From positions 1-14,027 of the forward strand of contig JAJAYY010000096.1 of NCBI GenBank assembly GCA_026785965.1: a DNA stretch of 14,027 nucleotides, given 5' to 3'. Source of the stretch: Sphingomonas bacterium (GTDB lineage Bacteria > Pseudomonadota > Alphaproteobacteria > Sphingomonadales > Sphingomonadaceae). Positions 7,644 through 14,027 of the stretch are shown one piece after another. A program made the position numbers and the translations under genes. The notes beneath the pieces were generated by a model, which was not told where the DNA came from, ran no database searches, and saw only the letters and a list, made by a program, of their open reading frames with translations. Positions within the stretch are counted from its first letter, which is position 1, and the number at the start of each line of letters is the position of its first letter.

Positions 7644-8562
7644 TAAGCCCCGAATCGACAAAGTCACCGGAACCCCGACCGTTGGCCACGAATGGGACGG
7701 GATCGAGGAGCTCGACACGCCGATGCCGCGCTGGTGGCTATACACGCTCTACGCGACGATCCTGTTCTCGATCGGCTACATGATCCTCTATCCGGCCTGG
7801 CCGCTGCTCAACTCGGCGACCCGCGGCGTTCTCAGCTGGTCGAGCCGCGGCGATTACGAACGCGACGTCGCCGCTGAGAAGCAGCGACAGGCACCCGTCC
7901 GCGAGGCGCTGTCGCGAATTCCAATCGAGCGACTCGACGGCGATTCGCGGTTGATGCAGGCCGCGGTCGAGGGCGGGCGTGCGGCGTTCAAGGTTCATTG
8001 CGTCCAGTGTCACGGGGCGGGCGCCGCGGGCAGCAAGGGCTATCCCAACCTTAATGACGATGACTGGCTGTGGGGCGGCGACATCAAGGCGATCCACCAG
8101 ACGCTGGTGGCGGGAATTCGGCATCCCGACAATGACGAGACGCGGACGTCGATCATGCCCGCGTTCGGGCGCGACGCTATTCTCAAATACGAAGAGGTCG
8201 ACGACGTCGTCAGCTTCGTCCGGGTCATCGCCAAACTGGATCGCACGAGCGGCGCGGCACGGCGCGGCGCGGTGCTGTTCGCAGCCAATTGTGCCGCATG
8301 CCATGGCGCCGGCGGCGAGGGTGACCGGACATTCGGTGCGCCACGGCTGACCGATGCCATCTGGCTTTACGGCGGCGATCGCGACTCGCTGACCGCCACA
8401 GTCGCCAATTCGCGCCGCGGGGTAATGCCGGCGTGGGGCACGCGGCTCGATCCTGTCACGCTCAAGATGCTCGCCGCCTATGTCCATTCGCTCGGTGGTG
8501 GGGAAGCCTATATCGCGGAGGCGCCGGCCGAGGCCGCGGCGACATTAGATGGCAACCGCTAG
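7636..8562 (+). CDS. ccoP: cbb3-type cytochrome c oxidase subunit III (diheme cytochrome c)
   Basis: Diheme c-type cytochrome that accepts electrons from soluble or membrane cytochrome c and passes them to CcoO. It has 308 residues. The N-terminal domain carries the conserved GHEWDGIEELDTPMPRWW (residues 17-34), followed by a transmembrane anchor (about 35-58). The two periplasmic cytochrome c domains have heme motifs CVQCH (122-126) and CAACH (219-223), with axial methionines probably Met174 (IMPAFG) and Met264 (VMPAWG). Each domain repeats the WLWGGD/WLYGGD signature. It overlaps ccoQ by eight bases and ccoG by fourteen. There is no sign of truncation. Confidence 0.97.
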   Translation: MADKPRIDKVTGTPTVGHEWDGIEELDTPMPRWWLYTLYATILFSIGYMILYPAWPLLNSATRGVLSWSSRGDYERDVAAEKQRQAPVREALSRIPIERLDGDSRLMQAAVEGGRAAFKVHCVQCHGAGAAGSKGYPNLNDDDWLWGGDIKAIHQTLVAGIRHPDNDETRTSIMPAFGRDAILKYEEVDDVVSFVRVIAKLDRTSGAARRGAVLFAANCAACHGAGGEGDRTFGAPRLTDAIWLYGGDRDSLTATVANSRRGVMPAWGTRLDPVTLKMLAAYVHSLGGGEAYIAEAPAEAAATLDGNR

Positions 8563-10096
8563 CCCGATCAAAGGCGACGAGCCGCAATTGTTCGAGGCGC
8601 GGCGCAAGATATTTCCCAAGGCGATCGACGGCACTTTCCGTCGTTTCAAATGGCTGGTGATGCTGGTCACCCTGACGATCTATTACGTCACCCCGTGGCT
8701 GCGCTGGGACCGCGGACCCTACGCCCCCGACCAAGCGGTGTTGATCGATCTGCCGCACCGCCGTTTCTACATGTTCGCGATCGAAATCTGGCCGCACGAA
8801 TTTTACTATGTCGCGGGGCTGCTGATCATGGCTGGGGTGCGGCTGTTCTTGGTCACCTCGGCGGTTGGGCGCGCGTGGTGCGGCTACGCCTGTCCGCAAA
8901 CGGTGTGGACCGATCTTTTCGTTCACGTCGAGCGGCTGATCGACGGCGACCGCAACGCGCAGACCAGGCTGCAGCGCGCGCCATGGACGTTGGGCAAGCT
9001 GGCCAAGCGCGTTTCCAAGCACGCCATATGGCTGGTGATCGCCGCGTCGACCGGCGGCGCATGGATCTTCTATTTCGCCGACGCGCCAACGCTCGCGCGG
9101 CAATTTGTCGACGGGATCGCGCCGTACCAGGCCTATCTGACGGTCGGCATCCTCACCGCGACGACTTACACGCTCGGCGCGATCCTGCGCGAACAGGTGT
9201 GCGTCTACATGTGCCCATGGCCGCGCATCCAGAGCGCGATGCTCGACGAAAAATCGCTGATGGTGACCTACAAATATTGGCGCGGCGAACCCAGGTCGCA
9301 CGGCATCAAGCGCGCCGGCGAAGCGGTCTACCAGCCCTCGGATGGCGACGAGGCGGCCAAGCCTCAGGCGGGGCTCGAGTTGCTCGTCGCCCTGGCCGCC
9401 GACCCGACCAAGTCGCTGCAGTTTGGCGACTGCATCGATTGCAACGCTTGCGTCGCGGTCTGCCCAACGGGAATCGACATCCGCTACGGCGCGCAGATCG
9501 GCTGCATCACCTGTGGGCTGTGCATCGATGCCTGCGACCAGGTGATGGAACGGATCGGCCGGCCGCCGCGGTTGATCGGCTATTCGACCGTCGCCGACGA
9601 GCTGATCGCGGGCGTGGGTGGGATCCCCGAACCGGCGGTCAAGCGCTTATTCCGGCTCCGCACGATTCTCTATTTTCTCGTCTGGGCAGGGATCGGCAGC
9701 GGATTGCTGTTCGCGCTCGGTTCGCGCACCCGGCTCGACCTCAGCGTGCGCCAGGAACGCAATCCGCTTTACGTCCAATTATCCGACGGGACGATCCGCA
9801 ACAGCTACACGATTAACGTCCGCAATATGGAGGGACGCCCGCGCACCGTCTCGATCACTGTCGACGGGCTTCCCGGAGCCGTGGTGTGGGACGAAGACGG
9901 CAGCCGCGAGAACGCCGCATCCTCGCTTAAACTCGCGACTCCGCCCGACCAAGTTGCGCGTAGGCGGGTCTTTGTCGCGACCTCGACGCCTGGTCCGCAG
10001 CGCGCCCCGCTGAACTTCGTCGTCACCGCGCTCGACAAGGAGGGCGGCGTAGATCGCGAGGCGAGTTTCTTCGAACGAGCCGATACAGTACGATGA
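8549..10096 (+). CDS. ccoG: Cytochrome c oxidase accessory protein CcoG (polyferredoxin, FixG)
   Basis: Membrane-bound iron-sulfur protein required for copper delivery to cbb3 oxidase; in Rhodobacter CcoG has been described as a cupric reductase. It has 515 residues with several membrane segments (about 33-52, 84-104, 158-176, 194-213, 369-388). Two ferredoxin-type clusters are clear: Cys295/298/301/305 (CIDCNACVAVC) and Cys319/322/325/329 (CITCGLCIDAC). Intramembrane cysteine pairs lie in WCGYACP (111, 115) and VCVYMCP (218, 222), which may bind copper. The C-terminal third is a periplasmic immunoglobulin-like domain. Its start lies inside the end of ccoP (14-base overlap) and its stop overlaps the ccoH start as ATGA. 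Confidence 0.96.
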   Translation: MATASPIKGDEPQLFEARRKIFPKAIDGTFRRFKWLVMLVTLTIYYVTPWLRWDRGPYAPDQAVLIDLPHRRFYMFAIEIWPHEFYYVAGLLIMAGVRLFLVTSAVGRAWCGYACPQTVWTDLFVHVERLIDGDRNAQTRLQRAPWTLGKLAKRVSKHAIWLVIAASTGGAWIFYFADAPTLARQFVDGIAPYQAYLTVGILTATTYTLGAILREQVCVYMCPWPRIQSAMLDEKSLMVTYKYWRGEPRSHGIKRAGEAVYQPSDGDEAAKPQAGLELLVALAADPTKSLQFGDCIDCNACVAVCPTGIDIRYGAQIGCITCGLCIDACDQVMERIGRPPRLIGYSTVADELIAGVGGIPEPAVKRLFRLRTILYFLVWAGIGSGLLFALGSRTRLDLSVRQERNPLYVQLSDGTIRNSYTINVRNMEGRPRTVSITVDGLPGAVVWDEDGSRENAASSLKLATPPDQVARRRVFVATSTPGPQRAPLNFVVTALDKEGGVDREASFFERADTVR

Positions 10097-10545
10097 GCAG
10101 GCGCTTCACAGGCTGGCATATGCTCGGCGCGATGCTCGGCATGTTCGGGTTGGTCATCGGGGTCAATGTCATCATGGCGCACTACGCCATCACGACCTTC
10201 GGTGGGACGGTAGTCGACAACAGCTATGTCGCGAGCCAGCACTACAATCGCTGGCTGGCTGAGGCGCGCGCGCAGGATGCCCTCGGCTGGGGCATCGCCG
10301 CGACTCAAGACGATGCGCGGCGGGTCGAGATTGAGGCCAACACTCCCGGCGGACCGCTCGACGGCACGGTAGACGCGGTCGCCAGCCACCCGCGCGGCCG
10401 CGCGCCCGAACGGACGCTCGCGTTCGTGCGCGTCGGCGAAGGCCGCTATCGCTCGACCGCACCGCTGCCGCTGGGGCGCTGGCGGCTTCACGTCCAACTG
10501 CGCAGCGGCGGTCGATCGGCTCGCTTTGAGGCGCAGGTCGGCTGA
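10093..10545 (+). CDS. ccoH: FixH/CcoH family cbb3 oxidase assembly protein
   Basis: A 150-residue protein with one N-terminal transmembrane helix (about 10-31) and a periplasmic domain. The family signature VVDNSYVASQHYNRWLA (residues 40-56) is followed by LGWG. CcoH/FixH is needed for assembly or stability of cbb3 oxidase and interacts with CcoN and the late assembly complex in Rhodobacter. The C-terminal part is less conserved and rich in Arg and Gly. It sits between ccoG (four-base overlap) and ccoI (one-base TGATG overlap), the usual fixGHIS order. Confidence 0.93.
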   Translation: MSRRFTGWHMLGAMLGMFGLVIGVNVIMAHYAITTFGGTVVDNSYVASQHYNRWLAEARAQDALGWGIAATQDDARRVEIEANTPGGPLDGTVDAVASHPRGRAPERTLAFVRVGEGRYRSTAPLPLGRWRLHVQLRSGGRSARFEAQVG

Positions 10546-12656
10546 TGACCGCCGCGACCAGCGTCTTCACCGTCCCCAGCCTGCGCTGCGCGGGCTGCAT
10601 CGCCAAGCTTGAGGGCGGGCTCGGCAAGACCGCCGGCGTAATCGATGCGCGGGTTAATTTCACGACCCGGCGGGTGCGGGTCGCGCACGCCGACACGCTC
10701 GACGGGCCGGCGCTTCGCGAGGCGATCGAGCGGCTCGGCTTTCCCGCCGAACCGTTCCTCGGGGGCGAGGAGAGTCTTGCCAGTTCCGAGCAGCGCACAC
10801 TTGCCCGGGCGCTTGGCGTCGCGGGCTTCGCGGCGATGAACATCATGCTGCTGTCGGTCAGCATCTGGTCGGGGGCAGAAGGACCGACGCGCCAATTGTT
10901 CCACTGGTTGTCGGCGCTGATCGCGCTTCCCGCGGTCGGCTACGCTGGGCGACCGTTCTTCAAAAGCGCGTGGGCTGCGCTTCGCCGCTGGCGGACCAAT
11001 ATGGACGTGCCGATTTCGATCGGGGTGATCCTGACCTGCGCGATGAGCCTGTACGAAACGATCGTCGGCGGACGCCATGCTTACTTTGATGGCGCGACAA
11101 TGCTGCTGTTCTTCCTTCTCGCTGGGCGCTTCCTCGACAGCGTGATGCGCGCGCGTGCGCAAAGCGGGGTCGCCGCGCTGCTTCGACAAACCGCGCCGCG
11201 GGCTTTGGTGATCGGCAAGGACGGGACCAGCGCATGGCGCGAAGCCAACGAGCTTGCGCCGGGGATGACAATTCTTGTCGCCGCAGGAGAGAATTTCGCC
11301 GCCGACGGAATCGTCGTTTCGGGCCGTTCGAGCATCGACCGTTCGTTGGTCACCGGTGAGAGCCTTCCCGAATTCGTGGTTATCCACAGCGCGGTGCTCG
11401 CCGGGACAACCAACCTCGATTCGCCGCTGACCGTCAAGGTGACCGCCGCCGGGCCCGGCACGGCGATTGCCGCGATCGCCCGGCTGATCGAAGCTGCCGA
11501 TGGCGCCAAGTCGCGCTACGTCCGAGTCGCCGATCGCGCCGCGCGGCTCTACGCTCCGGCGGTGCACAGCCTCGCCGCGGCAAGCTTCGCCGGCTGGATG
11601 ATCGCGGGGGCTGGCGCACACCAATCGATGCTGATTGCGGTTGCGGTTCTGATTATCACCTGCCCATGCGCACTCGGTCTCGCGGTCCCCGTTGCGCAGG
11701 TCGTCGCAGCGGGGGCATTGATGCGCCATGGCATCTTGATCAAGGACGGATCGGCACTCGAACGCCTGGCCGAGGCCGACACAGCATTGTTCGACAAGAC
11801 CGGGACGCTGACGCTCGGTCGGCCGACCGCCACCCTTCCGCTCGACCTGCCGCCGGACGAAGCCGCGATGGCGCTGGCACTCGCGCGTTCCAGCCGCCAT
11901 CCGCTGTCGCGCGCGCTCGCCGCAGCCTTGGAAGCGCAAGGGGTGGGTGCGGCCGAGCTCGACCAACTGGTCGAGCAACCCGGACTGGGTGTCAGCGGTC
12001 GCCGGGGCCGGGCGACCGTGCGGCTTGGCCGGCTCCATTGGCTCGGCGTCGACGCGGCAGCGGGTGCTTCACTCGCGACAGCATTCCAGTTTGACGACGG
12101 TCCAGTGAGAATCCTGAGGTTCGAGGATCGGCTGCGCCCCGACGCGGTGGGCGCAATAACCGCGCTCCGCGGGCTCGGCTTCGCTCCACGGCTCCTGTCA
12201 GGGGACCGCGAGGAGCCGGTCCGGGTCGTCGCCGACGCATTGGGAATCGAGCATCGCTCGGGCGTTACCCCAGCTGAAAAATATGACGCGATCGCCGCAA
12301 TCCAGGCGGGCGGGCACAAGGTGCTGATGGTCGGCGACGGGCTGAACGACGGGCCGGCATTGAAGGCTGCGCATGTTTCGATTGCGCCCTCGTCAGCATC
12401 CGACGTGGGCCAGACCGCCGCGGACCTGCTGTTTCTGGGTGAGCGGTTGATGCCGGTGGCAATCGCGGTCGCCGCCGCGCGCCGAACGATGCGCGTGGTT
12501 CGGCAGAATTTCGCGCTGGCAGTGGGCTATAATTTGCTCGCCGTTCCGGTGGCAATGGCCGGGTTGGCGACCCCGCTGATCGCGGCGATCGCGATGTCGG
12601 GATCGTCGCTGATCGTGGTCGCCAATGCCTTGCGGCTTCGGGCTTGCGCGCGGTGA
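10545..12656 (+). CDS. ccoI: Copper-transporting P1B-type ATPase for cbb3 oxidase assembly
   Basis: Inner-membrane copper-exporting pump that provides copper for CuB of CcoN. It has 703 residues, and its domains run in order. First is an HMA metal-binding domain with CAGC (Cys15, Cys18). Helices then lead to the actuator motif TGES (270-273). The transmembrane metal site CPC lies at 373-375, the phosphorylation site DKTGT at Asp417, the nucleotide-binding HP motif at 452-453, and the hinge GDGLNDGPA at 598-606. In the last two helices YN (662-663) and MSGSS (684-688) complete the Cu(I) P1B-1 signature. GDGLNDGP, rather than the usual GDGINDAP, is a variant I associate with FixI/CcoI. It overlaps ccoH and ccoS by one and four bases. 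Confidence 0.96.
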   Translation: MTAATSVFTVPSLRCAGCIAKLEGGLGKTAGVIDARVNFTTRRVRVAHADTLDGPALREAIERLGFPAEPFLGGEESLASSEQRTLARALGVAGFAAMNIMLLSVSIWSGAEGPTRQLFHWLSALIALPAVGYAGRPFFKSAWAALRRWRTNMDVPISIGVILTCAMSLYETIVGGRHAYFDGATMLLFFLLAGRFLDSVMRARAQSGVAALLRQTAPRALVIGKDGTSAWREANELAPGMTILVAAGENFAADGIVVSGRSSIDRSLVTGESLPEFVVIHSAVLAGTTNLDSPLTVKVTAAGPGTAIAAIARLIEAADGAKSRYVRVADRAARLYAPAVHSLAAASFAGWMIAGAGAHQSMLIAVAVLIITCPCALGLAVPVAQVVAAGALMRHGILIKDGSALERLAEADTALFDKTGTLTLGRPTATLPLDLPPDEAAMALALARSSRHPLSRALAAALEAQGVGAAELDQLVEQPGLGVSGRRGRATVRLGRLHWLGVDAAAGASLATAFQFDDGPVRILRFEDRLRPDAVGAITALRGLGFAPRLLSGDREEPVRVVADALGIEHRSGVTPAEKYDAIAAIQAGGHKVLMVGDGLNDGPALKAAHVSIAPSSASDVGQTAADLLFLGERLMPVAIAVAAARRTMRVVRQNFALAVGYNLLAVPVAMAGLATPLIAAIAMSGSSLIVVANALRLRACAR

Positions 12657-12811
12657 ACGGGCTGGCGTTGCTCATCCCTGTCGCGTTGTTGCTCGGTCTG
12701 AGTGGTCTGACGGCCTTTTTATGGACGCTCGACAACGGCCAATATGATGACCTCGACGGCGCCGCGTTGCGCATCCTTAACGACGACGATCCCGACCCGC
12801 CCGAGCCATGA
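12653..12811 (+). CDS. ccoS: cbb3-type cytochrome oxidase assembly protein CcoS
   Basis: A 52-residue protein starting at GTG 12653, which forms a GTGA overlap with the ccoI stop. It has one transmembrane helix (about residues 5-24) followed by the strongly characteristic FLWTLDNGQYDDLDGAALRI (22-41) and an acidic, proline-rich tail. CcoS/FixS is required for insertion of heme and copper into CcoN. It is the last gene of the tightly packed operon. Confidence 0.93.
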   Translation: MNGLALLIPVALLLGLSGLTAFLWTLDNGQYDDLDGAALRILNDDDPDPPEP

Positions 12812-13123
12812 GAGCAACGCGGTCAGGCGCGCAGTTGCGCTCCACTATCAGCCGAAGACCGCGATACCCACCCAGAGATAACGAACTATGCTCTCAATCT
12901 TGGCCTGGCCAAGCGAGATTTGAAACTTTCATCGGAACCCAGCCGACGTCGGAAGCTGTGAGTTACGAGGGGTTCTTCATCGTAATAATTCCGGTCCCAC
13001 CTAGGGGTTCTACTTATGGTGAATCCCCCAGTGTCCCGGTAATCGCCAGCCCTCTAATCCCGTCTGAATCATCCAGCACGGGGTCCACGGGACAATGGCG
13101 TATACAAAAAAGGCTGCCTCAAC
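12812..13123. other. Non-coding gap between ccoS and the norB remnant
   Basis: No gene is recognisable in these 312 bases, and no norB-like 5' sequence precedes the remnant. Just after the ccoS stop, GAGCAAC (12812-12818) pairs with GTTGCGCTC (12834-12842) with a two-base bulge. This could be a weak hairpin but has no T-run. Other short patterns are a perfect palindrome CCGACGTCGG (12943-12952), the direct repeat AGGGGTTCT at 12968-12976 and 13003-13011, and the inverted pair TGTCCCG (13032-13038) and CGGGACA (13088-13094). Base composition is less GC-rich than in the oxidase genes. It may hold a promoter or a deletion or insertion scar. Confidence 0.4.
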
Positions 13124-13534
13124 ATGACGCCGGCGCACGCCCACGCCGCATTGTTCGGTGTCTATGGCATGCTCGGCATCGGGCTGCTGTTGCTCTGCCT
13201 GCGCACGGCGTACCGCGACGCCGTCTGGTCGGAAGGATTGTTGAAAACGACCTTCTGGACGCTCAACGTCGGGCTCGCCGGGATGGTCTTCCTCAGCCTC
13301 GTGCCGGCCGGCATCTACCAGGCCTATCACAGCATCACGACAAGCTTCTGGTATGCGCGTTCGCCGGAGATCATCCACGGCTCGGTGATGCAGACACTGG
13401 TATGGATGCGCGTCCCGGGCGACATTGTGTTCAGTATCGGCGCGGTGACGCTGGCGCTATTCGCGATGAACCTGCTGATCCCCCGTCGTCGCGGTCACAT
13501 CGGATCCGAACCGGTCTTCGTTCCGGCGGAGTAG
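13124..13534 (+). pseudogene. norB: C-terminal remnant of nitric oxide reductase large subunit (quinol type)
   Basis: An open frame of 136 codons begins MTPAHAHAALFGVYGMLGIG. This corresponds to the internal helix of NorB that carries the adjacent heme b3 and heme b histidines (HxH, as His347/His349 in Pseudomonas cNOR). It continues through the last helices (TFWTLNVGL, FWYARSPE) and ends naturally. A full NorB is roughly 450-760 residues. Here the helices carrying the other heme b ligand and the three histidines that bind the catalytic FeB are absent, and the upstream gap shows no trace of them. It therefore cannot be a working reductase. It has an ATG and a plausible AAGG upstream, so a short membrane peptide could be made. 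I favour a deletion relic. Confidence 0.75.
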
Positions 13535-13549
13535 GTTGAGAAATGGCGC

Positions 13550-13573
13550 CCCGGTCTCCGCGTGGAGGCCGGG
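13550..13573. promoter_or_regulatory. Hairpin between norB remnant and nnrS
   Basis: CCCGGTCTCC (13550-13559) and GGAGGCCGGG (13564-13573) form a ten-base-pair stem with one G-T wobble and a four-base loop. It lies just downstream of the norB remnant stop. No run of T follows, so it is not a classical intrinsic terminator; it could be a Rho-type pause, an RNA-stability element, or part of the nnrS leader. Confidence 0.4.
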
Positions 13574-13585
13574 CTCCTGCTCGGT

Positions 13586-13601
13586 TCGAATCGCATTTCG
13601 A
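13586..13601. promoter_or_regulatory. Inverted repeat in the nnrS leader, possible operator
   Basis: TCGAA-N6-TTCGA is a perfect inverted repeat just upstream of a TACATA (13604-13609) that resembles a -10 element. The GCATTT inside it recalls one half of the NO-responsive NsrR motif, but the match is too short to assign. It is about 20 bases upstream of the nnrS start. Confidence 0.2.
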
Positions 13602-13621
13602 GGTACATAAAGGTGACAGAC

Positions 13622-14027
13622 ATGATCACGCGTGGCGAACAAATGCTCGCTTTGAGAAAGCGAAGGATGGCCGATTCACACCCGTTTTTTCGGGGCGGTT
13701 ACCGGCCATTCTTCACGAGTGGGGCGCTCTGGGCACTGGTCGCGTTAATACTATGGCTTTGCGCGTTGAGCGGCACCTTCACCCTTCCGACCCATTTCGA
13801 TCCCCTCGCCTGGCACCGACATGAAATGCTGTTCGGTTTCGTCGGCGCGGTGATCGCCGGATTCCTGTTGACGGCAATTCCGAATTGGACCGGTCGGTTG
13901 CCGATCGCGGGCGGGCCGCTCGCCCTGCTGTTCGGGCTATGGCTGGCAGCGCGCGCGGCGGTGCTGTTTTCGACCCAGGTTGGCCCGCTCATGGCAGCGT
14001 TGCTCGACGTCGGCTTCTACGTCATCC
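13622..14027 (+). CDS. nnrS: NnrS family protein, 5' part (runs off window end)
   Basis: NnrS proteins are heme- and copper-containing polytopic membrane proteins linked to nitric-oxide and nitrosative stress, and are often regulated with nitrite and NO reductases. The first 135 residues are visible. The family landmarks are FFRGGYRPFFTSGALWA (residues 22-38), WHRHEMLFGF (64-73) and AIPNWTGR (85-92). Helices are at about 34-50, 69-86 and 99-117. The start chosen is ATG 13622, preceded by AAGGTGA (13610-13616). ATG 13667, which gives MADSHPFF, is a shorter alternative because the first 15 residues are basic and not conserved in my recollection. It follows the norB remnant by 87 bases and shares its strand. 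Confidence 0.9.
   Translation, partial: MITRGEQMLALRKRRMADSHPFFRGGYRPFFTSGALWALVALILWLCALSGTFTLPTHFDPLAWHRHEMLFGFVGAVIAGFLLTAIPNWTGRLPIAGGPLALLFGLWLAARAAVLFSTQVGPLMAALLDVGFYVI

Noticed and set aside
10488..12038. A minus-strand open frame of 516 codons opposite ccoI
   Set aside because: It is antisense to clear CcoI motifs and has low-complexity charged composition without recognisable features.
13583..13592. GGTTCGAATC, which looks like a tRNA T-loop
   Set aside because: The flanking bases do not form a T-stem, and no anticodon arm or acceptor stem can be built upstream, so it is not a tRNA.
1..14027. CRISPR arrays, rRNA, tRNA, complete insertion sequences, phage genes
   Set aside because: I looked for regular spaced repeats, RNA-gene signatures and transposase or integrase motifs on both strands and saw none.

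Overview
The window reads as high-GC alphaproteobacterial DNA, most likely from the order Sphingomonadales. I infer this from codon use, from the fixNOQP-fixGHIS-like gene order, and from the protein style of CcoN and CcoI. No 16S or other taxonomic marker is present, so the order-level call is tentative. The dominant content is a complete gene set for making a cbb3-type (microaerobic, high-affinity) cytochrome c oxidase. It is flanked by stress and ion-transport genes on one side and by nitric-oxide genes on the other.

Layout. (1) 1-2607, minus strand: a P-type cation ATPase of the P2 type, with its C-terminus cut off by the window edge. (2) About 2725-2957, plus strand: a decayed 3' end of a VIT/CCC1-type metal transporter gene with a visible one-base frameshift. 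(3) 3098-3766, plus: an intact flavodoxin-fold NAD(P)H oxidoreductase, preceded by an FNR/FixK-like site. (4) 3813-4214: a scar in which the N-terminus of an MgtC/SapB-type membrane protein (plus strand) runs tail-to-tail into the N-terminus of an AAA ATPase gene (minus strand), both truncated. (5) 4215-4751: a non-coding stretch with imperfect GTCCG-type repeats, ending in the leader of the oxidase operon. (6) 4752-12811, plus: a tightly packed operon of a small unassigned membrane protein followed by ccoN, ccoO, ccoQ, ccoP, ccoG, ccoH, ccoI and ccoS. (7) 12812-13123: a gap. (8) 13124-13534, plus: a 5'-truncated quinol-type nitric oxide reductase (norB) remnant. (9) 13622 to the window end: the start of an NnrS-family gene.

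How the genes work together. CcoN, CcoO, CcoQ and CcoP are the structural subunits of the terminal oxidase. CcoN carries the hemes and CuB, CcoO and CcoP are the c-type cytochromes, and CcoQ is a small accessory subunit. CcoG (polyferredoxin), CcoH, CcoI (copper-transporting P1B ATPase) and CcoS are the assembly factors that deliver copper and mature the hemes. Every junction from ccoO to ccoS overlaps, which suggests translational coupling and balanced synthesis. The norB remnant and nnrS place NO-related functions just downstream, a common partnership in low-oxygen regulons.

The most informative unusual points are an uncharacterised two-helix protein as first gene of the oxidase operon, the norB relic that keeps the heme-ligand helix but lacks the catalytic iron site, the double-truncation scar at 3.8-4.2 kb, the VIT relic, and a P2 ATPase whose ion-site residues differ from calcium pumps. 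I did not find a clearly new multi-gene system.
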